DNA from: Verrucomicrobiaceae bacterium
GTDB taxonomy: Bacteria; Verrucomicrobiota; Verrucomicrobiia; Verrucomicrobiales; Verrucomicrobiaceae
Reading direction: 5' to 3'
Length of the DNA stretch: 64,000 bases
NCBI GenBank assembly: GCA_947507875.1
Contig: CANNQP010000011.1
Location: 40,295 to 104,294 of the forward strand
The notes under the pieces are model-generated. The model had not been told where the DNA came from and did not search any database. It worked only from the letters and a program-made list of their open reading frames with translations. Both the position numbers and the translations under genes were made by a program. Below are positions 53,236 to 62,431 of the stretch, in pieces. Numbering within the stretch: the first letter of the stretch is position 1; every line of letters begins with the position of its first letter.

Positions 53236-54744
53236 TCACTCAAGGCGTGAGATCACCCCCGCTGGACTGATCTCCCAGGCTCGACCCGCCGCGCGCACAG
53301 CCACCATCGTAGCTCCCTCAGGCCAAAGCCTTTGATGGGTTTTGCCAAAAATCGTTTCCACTGTACGCCACTTGCCCTTCACCAAGGCCTGGATAACCCA
53401 CCAGCGCGTTTCAAGTTCCCAACGTGGATCTTCAAAACACCAGCGAAGCGCAGTTCCACGATCCACACGTTCAACCTTCGGAGCAGGAAACGACACGTTG
53501 CTCAGCCAAGGACTAGCTGGCAGAATCGCATGCAAGCCGTAAGCACGCTCACGAGCCAGTGTGCCGACTTTGCCGATGTCCTTGTCCAAGGCCCCCAAGT
53601 TCCAATGAAAATGTCCGGGCGGCATGTCGAGCTGACGAGAACGCGTGATGCTGATCTGCGCCAATATCTCTCCGGCACGTCGATCATCTCCGACTTTGCT
53701 AGTGTTCATCCCAGGCCAGATGTGGCGGCCCTGAGAGTTCTCACCGAGCCACCATTCGAAGTAGGTGCGAAAACCAAGCTTGGGACGATCAATCGTCCAA
53801 TAAAGCTGCGGTGTTAGATAATCGACCCAACCTTTTTGCAGCCAGCCCCGGCTATCTGCGGCTAGATGCTCGTAGGGGTCGAGCCCGCCTCCGGTGCCAG
53901 CTGGGTGATCAGGTCTCCAAAGACCAAAGGGACTGATTCCAACCTTCACCGTGCGTTTGATGGCTTTGACCCCTTCATAGATGGAGCGCACGGTCTCATC
54001 GACATTTTGTCGTCTCCAGGCAGACCGTTCGAGATTACCGCCATTTTTTTGGTAGCGCTCGTAGGTAGCGTCGTCGTCAAACGGCATGGGTTTACCATCA
54101 GCGCCATTCACGGGATAAGGATAAAAATAATCATCAAGATGGATGCCATCCACATCGTATCGCCGAGTGACATCCAGAATGACTTCTAGCACACGCTGAC
54201 GCACCTCAGGCAGTGCAGGATTCAGCCACTCATCGCGGCCATATTTGACAGTCCATTCCGGGTGCTGACGGCGCACATGATTCGCACTTGGAGTGAAGCG
54301 ATCTCCCGCCAGAGCACGATAAGGATTGAACCAAGCATGCAATTCGATCCCACGCTGATGAGCTTCTTCGATCGCAAACAGCAAAGGATCCCACCGAGGT
54401 GATGGCGGAAGGCCCATTAACCCACTGAGGTAGCAAGACCATGGCTCGGCCTTGGATTCATAAAGAGCATCACACGCAGGACGGACCTGAAAAATCAGAC
54501 AATTCAATCCCTGATCATGCGCTTTGTGAATCAATCGTCTCAACTCAGACTGCTGTTCAGCCACGGGAAGACCCGGTTGAGAAGGCCAGTTGATATTGTG
54601 TACGGTCGCGATCCAAGCACCACGCAGCTCGCGGTGCGGCAAAGGCACATTGAATTGGGCAGATGCCCATGAAAATCCAAAAAGGCAAATAAGCAGACTT
54701 GCTCTCAAAGAACCTTGATAGAGCTGATTTCGGCAGTTCGGCAT
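53236..54744 (-). CDS. Secreted glycoside hydrolase-like protein, GHL10 (YngK-like)
   Basis: A 502-residue protein of the glycosyl-hydrolase-like 10 / UPF0748 family. A signal peptide (LLICLFGFSWASA) precedes RELRGAWIATVHNINWPS, IFQVRPACDALYES, HAWFNPYRAL and DGIHLDDYFYPYP, the last holding likely catalytic acids. Known members act on cell-wall or exopolysaccharide glycans. The C-terminal part (about 400-500) is a fibronectin-like or other beta domain. Converges with the ovothiol-type methyltransferase; the 135-base gap has no clear terminator. Confidence 0.92.
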   Translation of the reverse strand: MPNCRNQLYQGSLRASLLICLFGFSWASAQFNVPLPHRELRGAWIATVHNINWPSQPGLPVAEQQSELRRLIHKAHDQGLNCLIFQVRPACDALYESKAEPWSCYLSGLMGLPPSPRWDPLLFAIEEAHQRGIELHAWFNPYRALAGDRFTPSANHVRRQHPEWTVKYGRDEWLNPALPEVRQRVLEVILDVTRRYDVDGIHLDDYFYPYPVNGADGKPMPFDDDATYERYQKNGGNLERSAWRRQNVDETVRSIYEGVKAIKRTVKVGISPFGLWRPDHPAGTGGGLDPYEHLAADSRGWLQKGWVDYLTPQLYWTIDRPKLGFRTYFEWWLGENSQGRHIWPGMNTSKVGDDRRAGEILAQISITRSRQLDMPPGHFHWNLGALDKDIGKVGTLARERAYGLHAILPASPWLSNVSFPAPKVERVDRGTALRWCFEDPRWELETRWWVIQALVKGKWRTVETIFGKTHQRLWPEGATMVAVRAAGRAWEISPAGVISRLE

Positions 54745-55050
54745 CTCTCAAAATGCCCGACTGCCCCTTAAAGTCCACTTTGCAGAAAAGACGAGATCCG
54801 TCTGTGAGGTATTAGCAAAAATATCCACGGGCTGAATACGGGTCCAGCCACCGTGAAAGCTGGAATTCCGTATTTTTAATCAACCCGTGAACATGAAGGA
54901 GTACCGGAAAAATGCCTTCGCGTTACACAAAAAGTCGAAAATAGTTTTCTGAACCATGCCTCGTTCTCCAATAATCCAAAGGGCGAGGCGAAACGATTAG
55001 GCTCACGGTCGTGAAGTTGACTTCATCTTCCACCTCTTCGAAATCAAATC
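54745..55050 (+). promoter_or_regulatory. nadC leader with terminator-like hairpin and two mini-ORFs
   Basis: About 306 bases between the GHL10 gene (leftward) and nadC. At 54835-54877 a bulged hairpin (AATACGG and TCCAGC pairing with GCTGGA and CCGTATT) is followed by T residues, as in a rightward terminator or attenuator. Just after it, an AAGGAG stands 10 bases before a 10-codon ORF (54912-54944), and a 19-codon ORF (54893-54952) overlaps it in another frame. An attenuation or leader-peptide control of nadC is possible; neither mini-ORF is supported beyond its start signal. Confidence 0.4.
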
Positions 55051-55890
55051 ATGCATTATACAGCAGAGTTATTGATCCAATTCGCACTCCAAGAAGATAT
55101 CGGCAGCGGAGATTTAACAGCGAATTACTTCGTGCCAGCAGACATGCATTCACATGCCTTGGTTGTCGCGCGCGAAGATGGAGTCTGTGCTGGGATCGAA
55201 CTGGCCGTGCAAGTTTTCCACGCGGTGGATCAACGGCTCAAAACAACGATTTTGCGCAAGGATGGTCAGGCCTTTGATCGAGGCCAAACCCTTTTGGAAA
55301 TTCGCGGTCCAACTCGTGCCATTCTATCAGCAGAACGAACCGCTCTGAATTTTCTTCAAAGACTCTGTGGCATAGCGACTCAGACCCGTCGCTATGTTGA
55401 CGCCGTGCAACCGCATCCAGTACAGATCTGGGATACCCGGAAAACCACGCCAGGTTGGCGTTTGCTCGAAAAAGCGGCGGTCAAAGCCGGGGGGGGCACC
55501 AATCACCGAATGGGCCTTTACGACCATGTTATGGTCAAAGACAATCATCTAGCGGCAAATGGTTCCATCCATGAATTGCAAGCTGCCATTGATCGGGTGA
55601 AGGCAGAACATCCGAGTGCGAGAGTTCAGCTGGAATGCGATACCCTGGATCAAATGCAGCAGTTTCTCACACTGCGTGGAGTGGATATGCTTTTGCTGGA
55701 TAACATGGGCACTGAAAAACTATGCCAAGCCGTGCAGATGAATGCAGGGAGACTTTGGCTGGAAGCAAGCGGCGGCATCACATTGAAGACCATTCGTGAA
55801 GTCGCCGCTACCGGCGTGAATGCGATTTCCGTAGGCGCCCTCACACACAGTGTTCAAGCTCTCGATCTGGGTCTGGATTTTCTGGCCTAA
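55051..55890 (+). CDS. nadC: Nicotinate-nucleotide pyrophosphorylase (quinolinate phosphoribosyltransferase)
   Basis: A 279-residue decarboxylating enzyme that turns quinolinate and PRPP into nicotinate mononucleotide in NAD synthesis. Diagnostic stretches are EDIGSGDLT at the N-terminus, ETRKTTPGWR with active-site Arg and Lys, HRMGLYDHVMVKDNH, and LLDNMG near the end. Length is typical (270-300). No nadA or nadB nearby. The start ATG lies 99 bases after the mini-ORF cluster and lacks a visible Shine-Dalgarno. Confidence 0.96.
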   Translation: MHYTAELLIQFALQEDIGSGDLTANYFVPADMHSHALVVAREDGVCAGIELAVQVFHAVDQRLKTTILRKDGQAFDRGQTLLEIRGPTRAILSAERTALNFLQRLCGIATQTRRYVDAVQPHPVQIWDTRKTTPGWRLLEKAAVKAGGGTNHRMGLYDHVMVKDNHLAANGSIHELQAAIDRVKAEHPSARVQLECDTLDQMQQFLTLRGVDMLLLDNMGTEKLCQAVQMNAGRLWLEASGGITLKTIREVAATGVNAISVGALTHSVQALDLGLDFLA

Positions 55891-55894
55891 ACAC

Positions 55895-55925
55895 CAAAAA
55901 AATGCCCGGCTTTTCAGCCGGGCAT
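55895..55925 (-). terminator. Rho-independent terminator at the nadC / DUF1501 junction
   Basis: A perfect 10-base-pair stem (55902-55911 with 55916-55925, loop 4) is flanked on the nadC side by seven A, which reads as a T run on the minus strand. It therefore ends the DUF1549-DUF1501 transcript, and may slow nadC transcripts without a T run of their own. Confidence 0.9.
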
Positions 55926-55955
55926 CCAAGGTTCGTCCACATCAAGAAAGGGACA

Positions 55956-57263
55956 TTAGGCAAAGATGTCGATCACAGGCACGCCTTTGTCAGCCACGGT
56001 AAACGGACGGCTTGATGGAGACATGACGACCTCGTCGATCGGAAGTCCCATCGCGTGGCCAACCGTCGCCAAGAAATCCTGCGGGCTCGTCTGCTTATCA
56101 GCAGGACGACGACCTTCTTTGTCCGTCGAACCATAAGCGTAACCACCTTTGACGCCAGCACCCGCGAGTACAGTGGAATAAGCCAGAGGATAGTGGTCAC
56201 GACCATCGTTTTCATTCACATCCGGCGTGCGGCCGAATTCAGAACCAAGAATCACCAATGTGGATTCGAGAAGACCTTTGGCTTCCAAATCGAGCAAAAG
56301 CGCCGAAAATGCTGTGTCGAGAGTGTTTCCGTTGTTGGTCATCGCATTGTCGATGGTGTTGTGCATATCCCAACCCCCCATTTGAACTTCGACGAAGCGA
56401 ACTCCACTTTCCACCAATCGACGCGCAAGAAGGCAACCCTGACCGAAGTTGTTACGTCCGTATTTTTCGCGAGTTTCCATCGATTCCTGAGTCAGATCGA
56501 AGGCTTTAAGGTCTTCACTCTTCATCAGTTTCAGGGTCTCATCATAAAACTCGGTGTAGGCCTTCACATCATCCGTTTGGAATTTTTTGCGGAAGCCAGT
56601 GTCGAACTCATTCATCAGAGAAACACGCTTCTTGAACTGAACGTCACTTGCGGTTGGTTCGATGTTTTGAAGTCCGGTTTCAGGATTAGAGATCGGAATC
56701 GGGGAAGTCGCGGGTGGGAAGAAGCCAGCTCCAGGGTATGAACTTCCACTATTCACAACCACACTATCAGGAAGGGTTTTGTCCTTGATACGACCAAGGA
56801 AATGAGAAGCCCAGGCTCCCATCGCCGGATGAACGATCGTGCCACGTGGCTCATAACCCGTCTTCATGATATAGGTGCCAGACTCATGCACCCCCGTTTT
56901 GGAAGACATGGAGCGGATGATCGACAGCTTGTCTGCATTGGCAGCCAGTTTGGGGAGGTATCCACCCAAGGAAACGATGTTATCTCCTTTGGCACGAACC
57001 GCATCACTGAAACCTTTGGTTGCACCTTCTTTTGGGTCAAAGGTGTCAATGTGGGTCATACCACCTCCCATCCAGAGGTAAATGACACGCTTCGCTTTAC
57101 CAAAACCAGGAGTTCCAGGTCCTGAGCGAGAAGCAACCTGTTCAGCAGCTGCCATTTTGGAGGACAACCCTGGCAGCAGAGTCACGCCAAGTGCTGTTTT
57201 CGCGGTATCAAGCATGAATTGACGACGGCTAGCATCGTTAAGGCGGAGGAGTTCTGATTTCAT
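55956..57263 (-). CDS. DUF1501 family protein
   Basis: A 435-residue protein with an N-terminal SRRQFMLDTAKTALG, resembling a twin-arginine export signal though with one residue between the paired Arg and the Phe. The rest has the alkaline-phosphatase-like fold of DUF1501: KRVIYLWMGGGMTHIDTFDPK, SGTYIMKTG and TLVILGSEFGRTPDVN with metal-ligand residues. In Planctomycetes and Verrucomicrobia it regularly follows a DUF1549/1553 gene, as here, 46 bases downstream. The molecular role is not known; a secreted hydrolase acting with the cytochrome-like partner is plausible. Confidence 0.9.
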   Translation of the reverse strand: MKSELLRLNDASRRQFMLDTAKTALGVTLLPGLSSKMAAAEQVASRSGPGTPGFGKAKRVIYLWMGGGMTHIDTFDPKEGATKGFSDAVRAKGDNIVSLGGYLPKLAANADKLSIIRSMSSKTGVHESGTYIMKTGYEPRGTIVHPAMGAWASHFLGRIKDKTLPDSVVVNSGSSYPGAGFFPPATSPIPISNPETGLQNIEPTASDVQFKKRVSLMNEFDTGFRKKFQTDDVKAYTEFYDETLKLMKSEDLKAFDLTQESMETREKYGRNNFGQGCLLARRLVESGVRFVEVQMGGWDMHNTIDNAMTNNGNTLDTAFSALLLDLEAKGLLESTLVILGSEFGRTPDVNENDGRDHYPLAYSTVLAGAGVKGGYAYGSTDKEGRRPADKQTSPQDFLATVGHAMGLPIDEVVMSPSSRPFTVADKGVPVIDIFA

Positions 57264-57309
57264 AAGTTGAGATAGTGGTAGTTAAAAAATTCGAAAAAGA
57301 GAGGGTGAA

Positions 57310-59502
57310 TTACTGAATAAACATAAACTCACGGGTATTGATGAGTGCCCAAATCATGTTGGAATAACCATCATCACCTTGAGCCAATACTCGTTTGGCG
57401 ATATCTTTTTCACTCATGTTTGGACGACGATTCATGATGGTAAGGAACATGCGCTCCACACGCTCATAAGGATCACGCACGGCTTCCATGTTACGGAAAA
57501 CCAATGAATCAGAGCTAGTCAGCATTTTCTGAGCTTTGCCATTCATCATCATGAGCACCTGAGGCACGTTGCCAACTTTGCTTCCGCCATCGATCAGATT
57601 ACGGGTGCTCTGGCCGAAGTCCGTCAAGAAGTGCCCCCCAGGCGCAGGCTGAGGTAACTCCGAGGCGCGCATCAGACGCAGGCCTTCGTAGCTCAAGATT
57701 TTGCCGGGACCATCCATCGCGGCTTCAGGGTCCTGCTTTTTGGTGCTGCGAGATGCTTTGTTTTGCATCATCATGTCTTCGCCAACCATATCCAATCCGC
57801 CACCCATCAGAGCGCGCTCTTTTTCGGCCATTTTGCGATAGGCATCGTATTTGATGAGCACTGTCTGAGCATCCACGGTATCCAAGTTCAGGTCAATGGA
57901 CTTGGCGTATAGATCCTGAAGTGGAGCCTTGTAAGTGTCTGGCTTGCCAAGGACAAGTGTCATGTAACTGTCCCAAGCCTGCTCAGCACTCATGCGGCGC
58001 AGCATAGGACCTTGGAAGTAATACTTTTCACCCATCGGAAGATTATCGGCGGTGACTTCCGACTGATAAGCGCGCGTGTTGTAAACAATGCGCATGAACT
58101 CTTTCAGATTGAACTTCACCCGCACCATCTCGGAACCGAGATGCTTCAGGAGCTCAGGATTCACCGATGATTCAGGGTCATCAATGTTTGTCACAGGCTC
58201 ATTCACCCCCGCACCAAAAGCACGCTTCCAAAGGCGATTGGCGATGGTCATCGCAAAACGAGGATTTTCAGGATGAGTCATCCATTTTGCAAAGCGGACC
58301 CGGATGCTATCTTGGTCGTTATGCTTGTATGCAGGATTTTCGGTATCTGACTCACTCCAAGTCACAAACTTTGGAGCCACAAGTTCGCCAGGTGTGCCGT
58401 CTTTGTATTTGTAATCGTGGGGAAGTTTTAGGGTGTTTTCCCCACGATCCTTCACGGCTGCGCGGTTAGCTCCAATGTAATTTTCAAGCCCGTTGCGCAA
58501 ACGACGCATGTCGAGGGAAGGATTGGCAGCGACGATTTTTTCAATTTCTTCCATCAACACCTTTCCGCGGTCTCCATTTTTGAAATCGCGTCCGCCTAGA
58601 CGGGTGGTCGTGGCACCAAAGAAGGCTGCCATTTCATAGAATTGGCGCTGAGTCCAATCAGCAAAAGGGTGATCGTGGCACTGAGCACACGCAACATCGG
58701 TCCCCAAAAACACCGTTAGGGTATTGGCGAGGTTATCGAGGGGCATGCCGCTATCTCGAAGCAGGTAGCCCGCCGCACCATTGTAGGAGCCATCAGGCTT
58801 TTTGTCCCACATCTTACCGGTCGCGGTAGCCATCTCATAAACCATCTCATTCCAGGGACGATTCATGGCAATCTGCTGCTTCAACCAGCCGATGTAGGGG
58901 GTGCCGCGAACGTTGTCCTGCTCGAAATCATCCTTCACGCGAAGCATTTCGGCGAAGTAATTGTACAAGTGGGTTTTCGCACCTTCTGACTCAAGCAGCA
59001 TGTCAATCAGCTTGGATCTCTTTGTGCGGTCAGCATTCTTCAGAAAGGTAGCGGTTTCCTCATAATTGGGAATACGACCTGCAATATCGAGGTAAACACG
59101 ACGCACGAACTGCTCATCCGAAGCAAGGGGGTTGAAACCTGTAAGAACCGGACGGCCAGCTTTGGTGCGCTCTTCCGCGCTACGCTTGATGCCATTTAGC
59201 ACGAGACCATCAACGATCTTGGCGGCCTCCGTGGCGGGCATATTCGCAGTCACTGTTGGTGCAGCCTCAGGCTTCGCGGTTTTGGCAAAAGCTTGGTCCT
59301 CCGCGGAGAGAACAGCGAGAGGGAAGCGGTGCTCCGTGGCATCTGCTGTCCTGAGAATAATAGCATCTCCATCAAGACGGACGAAAGAAGCGTTAACTTG
59401 GCGGCCCTGGGCGTTCGTCCAGATGCGCATGTCTGCAGCGGTAGCAGTCAGGCTCAAACTCGCGGCAGCAAGAGCGGCTAGCAGTATGGGTTTAGTGTTC
59501 AT
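57310..59502 (-). CDS. DUF1549/DUF1553 protein with SHD1 domain and c-type haem motif
   Basis: A 730-residue secreted protein. A signal peptide (MNTKPILLAALAAASLSLTA) is followed by an SLA1-homology-1-like domain (about 25-75, RIWTNAQGRQVNASFV), then DUF1549 with CAQCH (Cys272, Cys275, His276), a c-type haem site, and DUF1553 at the C-terminus. This is the PSCyt/PSD1 domain set of planctomycetes and Verrucomicrobia, thought to bind haem at the cell surface or in the periplasm. Start at ATG 59502. The DUF1501 gene follows, so both are probably one operon. Confidence 0.92.
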   Translation of the reverse strand: MNTKPILLAALAAASLSLTATAADMRIWTNAQGRQVNASFVRLDGDAIILRTADATEHRFPLAVLSAEDQAFAKTAKPEAAPTVTANMPATEAAKIVDGLVLNGIKRSAEERTKAGRPVLTGFNPLASDEQFVRRVYLDIAGRIPNYEETATFLKNADRTKRSKLIDMLLESEGAKTHLYNYFAEMLRVKDDFEQDNVRGTPYIGWLKQQIAMNRPWNEMVYEMATATGKMWDKKPDGSYNGAAGYLLRDSGMPLDNLANTLTVFLGTDVACAQCHDHPFADWTQRQFYEMAAFFGATTTRLGGRDFKNGDRGKVLMEEIEKIVAANPSLDMRRLRNGLENYIGANRAAVKDRGENTLKLPHDYKYKDGTPGELVAPKFVTWSESDTENPAYKHNDQDSIRVRFAKWMTHPENPRFAMTIANRLWKRAFGAGVNEPVTNIDDPESSVNPELLKHLGSEMVRVKFNLKEFMRIVYNTRAYQSEVTADNLPMGEKYYFQGPMLRRMSAEQAWDSYMTLVLGKPDTYKAPLQDLYAKSIDLNLDTVDAQTVLIKYDAYRKMAEKERALMGGGLDMVGEDMMMQNKASRSTKKQDPEAAMDGPGKILSYEGLRLMRASELPQPAPGGHFLTDFGQSTRNLIDGGSKVGNVPQVLMMMNGKAQKMLTSSDSLVFRNMEAVRDPYERVERMFLTIMNRRPNMSEKDIAKRVLAQGDDGYSNMIWALINTREFMFIQ

Positions 59503-59671
59503 AGGATGTCGTATAGGACCGAAAAAAACGGTAGTTCCAGCCAAAAAACGTTTTCCTCAGCAAGCCCTTAGAACTTTTTTCAGAAAAAATAAGATCGCCA
59601 GCTTGTTCATTTTTTTGCGATTTACACCTTATCTTCGTGAAGATGAAAGGCACTTGCAGGCTGGGAGCCGT

Positions 59672-60205
59672 ATGTCAGAGGCCTTTATGTTCTCTCCCTC
59701 ACCGAGCCGCTGGAGTTTGATTGGCCAGCGCAGCAAGCCGCTATGGCGCGCCCTTCTCCGTCGTGAAGCCCACCCTTCTGTCCAGTTTTTCAAATATGCC
59801 GCGTGCGGGATTGCCGCCGCCACACTGCACAATGGCGTCATGGGAACGTTGTCACTGACCCTTTTTCCGGCCGGAAAAGGCATGACGATGAACGGCGAAC
59901 TTATTTCCGAATCCTTGCGCGCCTATCACTTGGTGCTGAACAATGCGATTGCGTGGCCGTTTGGCACGGCCTTGGCCTACTGGCTGAACACGCTCCTCGT
60001 CTTTACCCCAGGCAAACACAGCAAAACGGTGGAAATCGCGCTTTTCTGGATCATCAGCGCGATCGGATTTTTCCCCGGTGGTTTTGTGGTCCATTGGCTA
60101 GCTCAGGGATTAGGGCTTCCCTCCACAGTCGCTCAGCTAGGCTTCGTCTTAACCTCTGTAGCCGTGAATTTTCTGAGTCGTAAGTTCATTATCTTCAAAA
60201 GCTAA
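59672..60205 (+). CDS. GtrA-like four-helix membrane protein
   Basis: A 177-residue protein with four predicted membrane helices in the region FKYAACGIAAATLHNGV to VAVNFLSRKFIIF. The FFKYAACG start and NFLSRKFIIFK ending fit GtrA/DPMS family proteins that flip or carry lipid-linked sugars. ATG at 59672 is preferred; the same frame runs upstream into sequence antisense to the DUF1549 gene. It lies 13 bases before the aminotransferase gene, so a shared transcript is likely. Confidence 0.82.
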   Translation: MSEAFMFSPSPSRWSLIGQRSKPLWRALLRREAHPSVQFFKYAACGIAAATLHNGVMGTLSLTLFPAGKGMTMNGELISESLRAYHLVLNNAIAWPFGTALAYWLNTLLVFTPGKHSKTVEIALFWIISAIGFFPGGFVVHWLAQGLGLPSTVAQLGFVLTSVAVNFLSRKFIIFKS

Positions 60206-60218
60206 TTTCTCCTGCCCT

Positions 60219-61382
60219 ATGGCTCTTTTTTCTTCTGAAAATGAACGTGTTGCCGAGTTTCCAATCGCTCAGGATAGTATCTTTTTGGCCCACGCTGGCG
60301 TCACGATCTTACCAGCCAGAGTCAGCCATGCGATGCAGGATTACCTGACCAAAGCATGCCACCGCATGCAGGAATTCCCAGAAGCTTGGCGGGCCACCCA
60401 TGAAACCCGTGCGATTGCAGCCAAAATGATTGGCGCCCAAGCTTCGGAAATTTCACTCCTAGGACCGACTTCGCTGGGACTCAGCTTAGTAGCCAACGGG
60501 CTAGACTGGCAGCCTGGGGATGAGGTCGTTTGCTACGCTGACGATTATCCAGCCAACGTTTATCCCTGGACTGATCTGGAACGTCGAGGCGTTGTTGTTC
60601 GAAAGCTGACCCCCCAGACCCCAGGAGCGATTACGCCCGAACTTGTCGAAACGGCGCTTACACCTCAAACACGGCTTGTCGCTCTGGCATCCTGTCATTA
60701 CTTAACCGGTTACCGCCTTCAGGTAGCCGAAATTGGCAAGAGGTTGCGTGCTAGAGGCATTCTATTTTGCTTAGATGCCATTCAGACACTGGGGGCTTTT
60801 GAGACGACCGTCGAATACGTCGATTTTCTCTCGGCAGATTCTCACAAATGGATGCTCGGCCCGATGGCAGCAGGCATTGTTTATGTGCGCGAAGAAATGC
60901 AGGAGCGACTCCGCCCTACACTCCTCGGTTCATGGAATGTCCAAAGCCCTCAGTTCATTGCCCAGCCAGAGATCGTGTTTGAGCGAGGTGGTCGCCGATA
61001 CGAACCCGGCGTCTTGAACATGGTCGGCATTCTTGGCATGAAAGCAGGCTTGGAACTCATTCTCGAGAAAGGCGTCCATGCAGTTAGTGCCCAGCTTTTG
61101 CGGTTAAAAGAGCACCTCATTCGTGGATTGGAACCGATGGGATTTCATATTATCGGCCCACGCGACGGTCCAAATGCATCCGGAATCACCACTGCTTTCC
61201 GAGCCGAAGGCAGCGGGCCATCACTAGAGCAGATCTTCGCCCATCTGACTTCACAAAAGATCAGTCCAAGCTTGCGCCATGATCGCCAAGGCAAAGCTTA
61301 CCTGCGCTTTAGTCCGCACTTTTACAACACGATCGAGGAGATGGATCGTGTCATTGAGGCCATTCGCCTCACGCCGTCTTGA
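60219..61382 (+). CDS. Class V aminotransferase-fold PLP enzyme
   Basis: A 387-residue PLP enzyme of the fold-type I, class V group. The Schiff-base lysine is Lys210 in SADSHKWMLGP, and Asp186 (LDAIQT) binds the pyridine nitrogen. The overall layout resembles isopenicillin N epimerase and selenocysteine lyase-like enzymes, not a typical SufS; no active-site Cys is recognised at the usual place. Reaction and substrate are open. Lies 13 bases after GtrA-like and 44 before the lactonase gene. Confidence 0.85.
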   Translation: MALFSSENERVAEFPIAQDSIFLAHAGVTILPARVSHAMQDYLTKACHRMQEFPEAWRATHETRAIAAKMIGAQASEISLLGPTSLGLSLVANGLDWQPGDEVVCYADDYPANVYPWTDLERRGVVVRKLTPQTPGAITPELVETALTPQTRLVALASCHYLTGYRLQVAEIGKRLRARGILFCLDAIQTLGAFETTVEYVDFLSADSHKWMLGPMAAGIVYVREEMQERLRPTLLGSWNVQSPQFIAQPEIVFERGGRRYEPGVLNMVGILGMKAGLELILEKGVHAVSAQLLRLKEHLIRGLEPMGFHIIGPRDGPNASGITTAFRAEGSGPSLEQIFAHLTSQKISPSLRHDRQGKAYLRFSPHFYNTIEEMDRVIEAIRLTPS

Positions 61383-61426
61383 AAGTGATCTTGCCATGCT
61401 TCCGTGACACCGCATAAGGTAAAAGC

Positions 61427-62425
61427 ATGTTCCGTACTCGAACCTTACTTGGTCTCTTCTCCACCGCAATTTGCAGCGTTGTTCCATTGACCCAACTCAC
61501 TGCGGCAGAACCCATCCCCGAGTTTCACGGCAGCATCGAGAGACTCGACCCTGCTTTGGATCATTTGTTGGACACCAACGCCAAAATCGAAGTCCTGGCC
61601 TCTGGATTCAGCTGGTCGGAAGGTCCGGTTTGGAAAGAAGATGGGATCGTGTTTTCGGATGTTCCTGAAAACACCGTGTTTGGATGGAAAGAAGGTGCTA
61701 CGTCCGCTTCCGTGATACTGAAGCCGAGCGGCAGCCTTTCCGGCGATGGACAAGGGTCGAATGGTTTGGCCCTGGATGCGGAAGGTCGATTGGTGCTTTG
61801 CCAGCATGGGGAGCGTCGCGTGGCCCGTCTAGAAAAGGATGGCAGCTTCACCCCGCTGGCGGAGAACTTTGAAGGCAAGCGCTTCAACAGTCCGAACGAT
61901 CTCGTCATGGGCAGCGATGGCACCCTCTTTTTCACAGACCCTCCTTACGGCCTGAAAAAAGGCACAACGCCCGATGCTCCCTACCATGGCATTTATGCAG
62001 TGAAGCCTGGTCAGCCCGTGCGCCTCATCATTCAGGATATTCTTTGGCCCAATGGCATCGCCCTCAGCCCGGATGAAAAGACCCTCTACATCGCCGTGTC
62101 TGACAAGGACAACACCCGTGTCATGGCCTATGACTTGAAGGACGGCACGGCTAGCCATGGACGAGAGTTCTTCAACGCTCAGTCGCTGAAATCCCCGACC
62201 CGCAAGGGTGGTTGTGATGGGCTCAAGGTCGATACTCAAGGCAACCTCTGGACCACTGGCCCTGGCGGCGTGCTCATCCTGGATCCCAAGGGGCGCCATG
62301 TTGGTAGCATTTTGACCGGGCAAGCGACGGCCAACTGCGCCTGGGGCGGCAGCGATCGCGGCACGCTTTACATCACCGCAGACATGTTCCTGCTAAGAGT
62401 GAAAACCAAGGTCAAAGGTCTCTAA
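61427..62425 (+). CDS. Secreted SMP-30/gluconolactonase-like beta-propeller
   Basis: A 332-residue protein with signal peptide (LLGLFSTAICSVVPLTQLTA) and the six-bladed SMP-30/gluconolactonase propeller: FSWSEGPVWKEDGIVFSDV, SNGLALDAEGRLVLCQHGERRV, FNSPNDLVMGSDGTLFFTDPPYG and WPNGIALSPDEKTLY. These carry the Glu, Asn and Asp residues that hold the active-site metal. It should hydrolyse a sugar lactone outside the inner membrane. Very common in planctomycetes and Verrucomicrobia. Confidence 0.92.
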   Translation: MFRTRTLLGLFSTAICSVVPLTQLTAAEPIPEFHGSIERLDPALDHLLDTNAKIEVLASGFSWSEGPVWKEDGIVFSDVPENTVFGWKEGATSASVILKPSGSLSGDGQGSNGLALDAEGRLVLCQHGERRVARLEKDGSFTPLAENFEGKRFNSPNDLVMGSDGTLFFTDPPYGLKKGTTPDAPYHGIYAVKPGQPVRLIIQDILWPNGIALSPDEKTLYIAVSDKDNTRVMAYDLKDGTASHGREFFNAQSLKSPTRKGGCDGLKVDTQGNLWTTGPGGVLILDPKGRHVGSILTGQATANCAWGGSDRGTLYITADMFLLRVKTKVKGL

Positions 62426-62431
62426 TTCTTC

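Noticed and set aside
60219..61382. Class V aminotransferase considered as the SufS partner of sufE
   Set aside because: The genes are 17 kb apart and the typical catalytic cysteine of SufS is not recognised.
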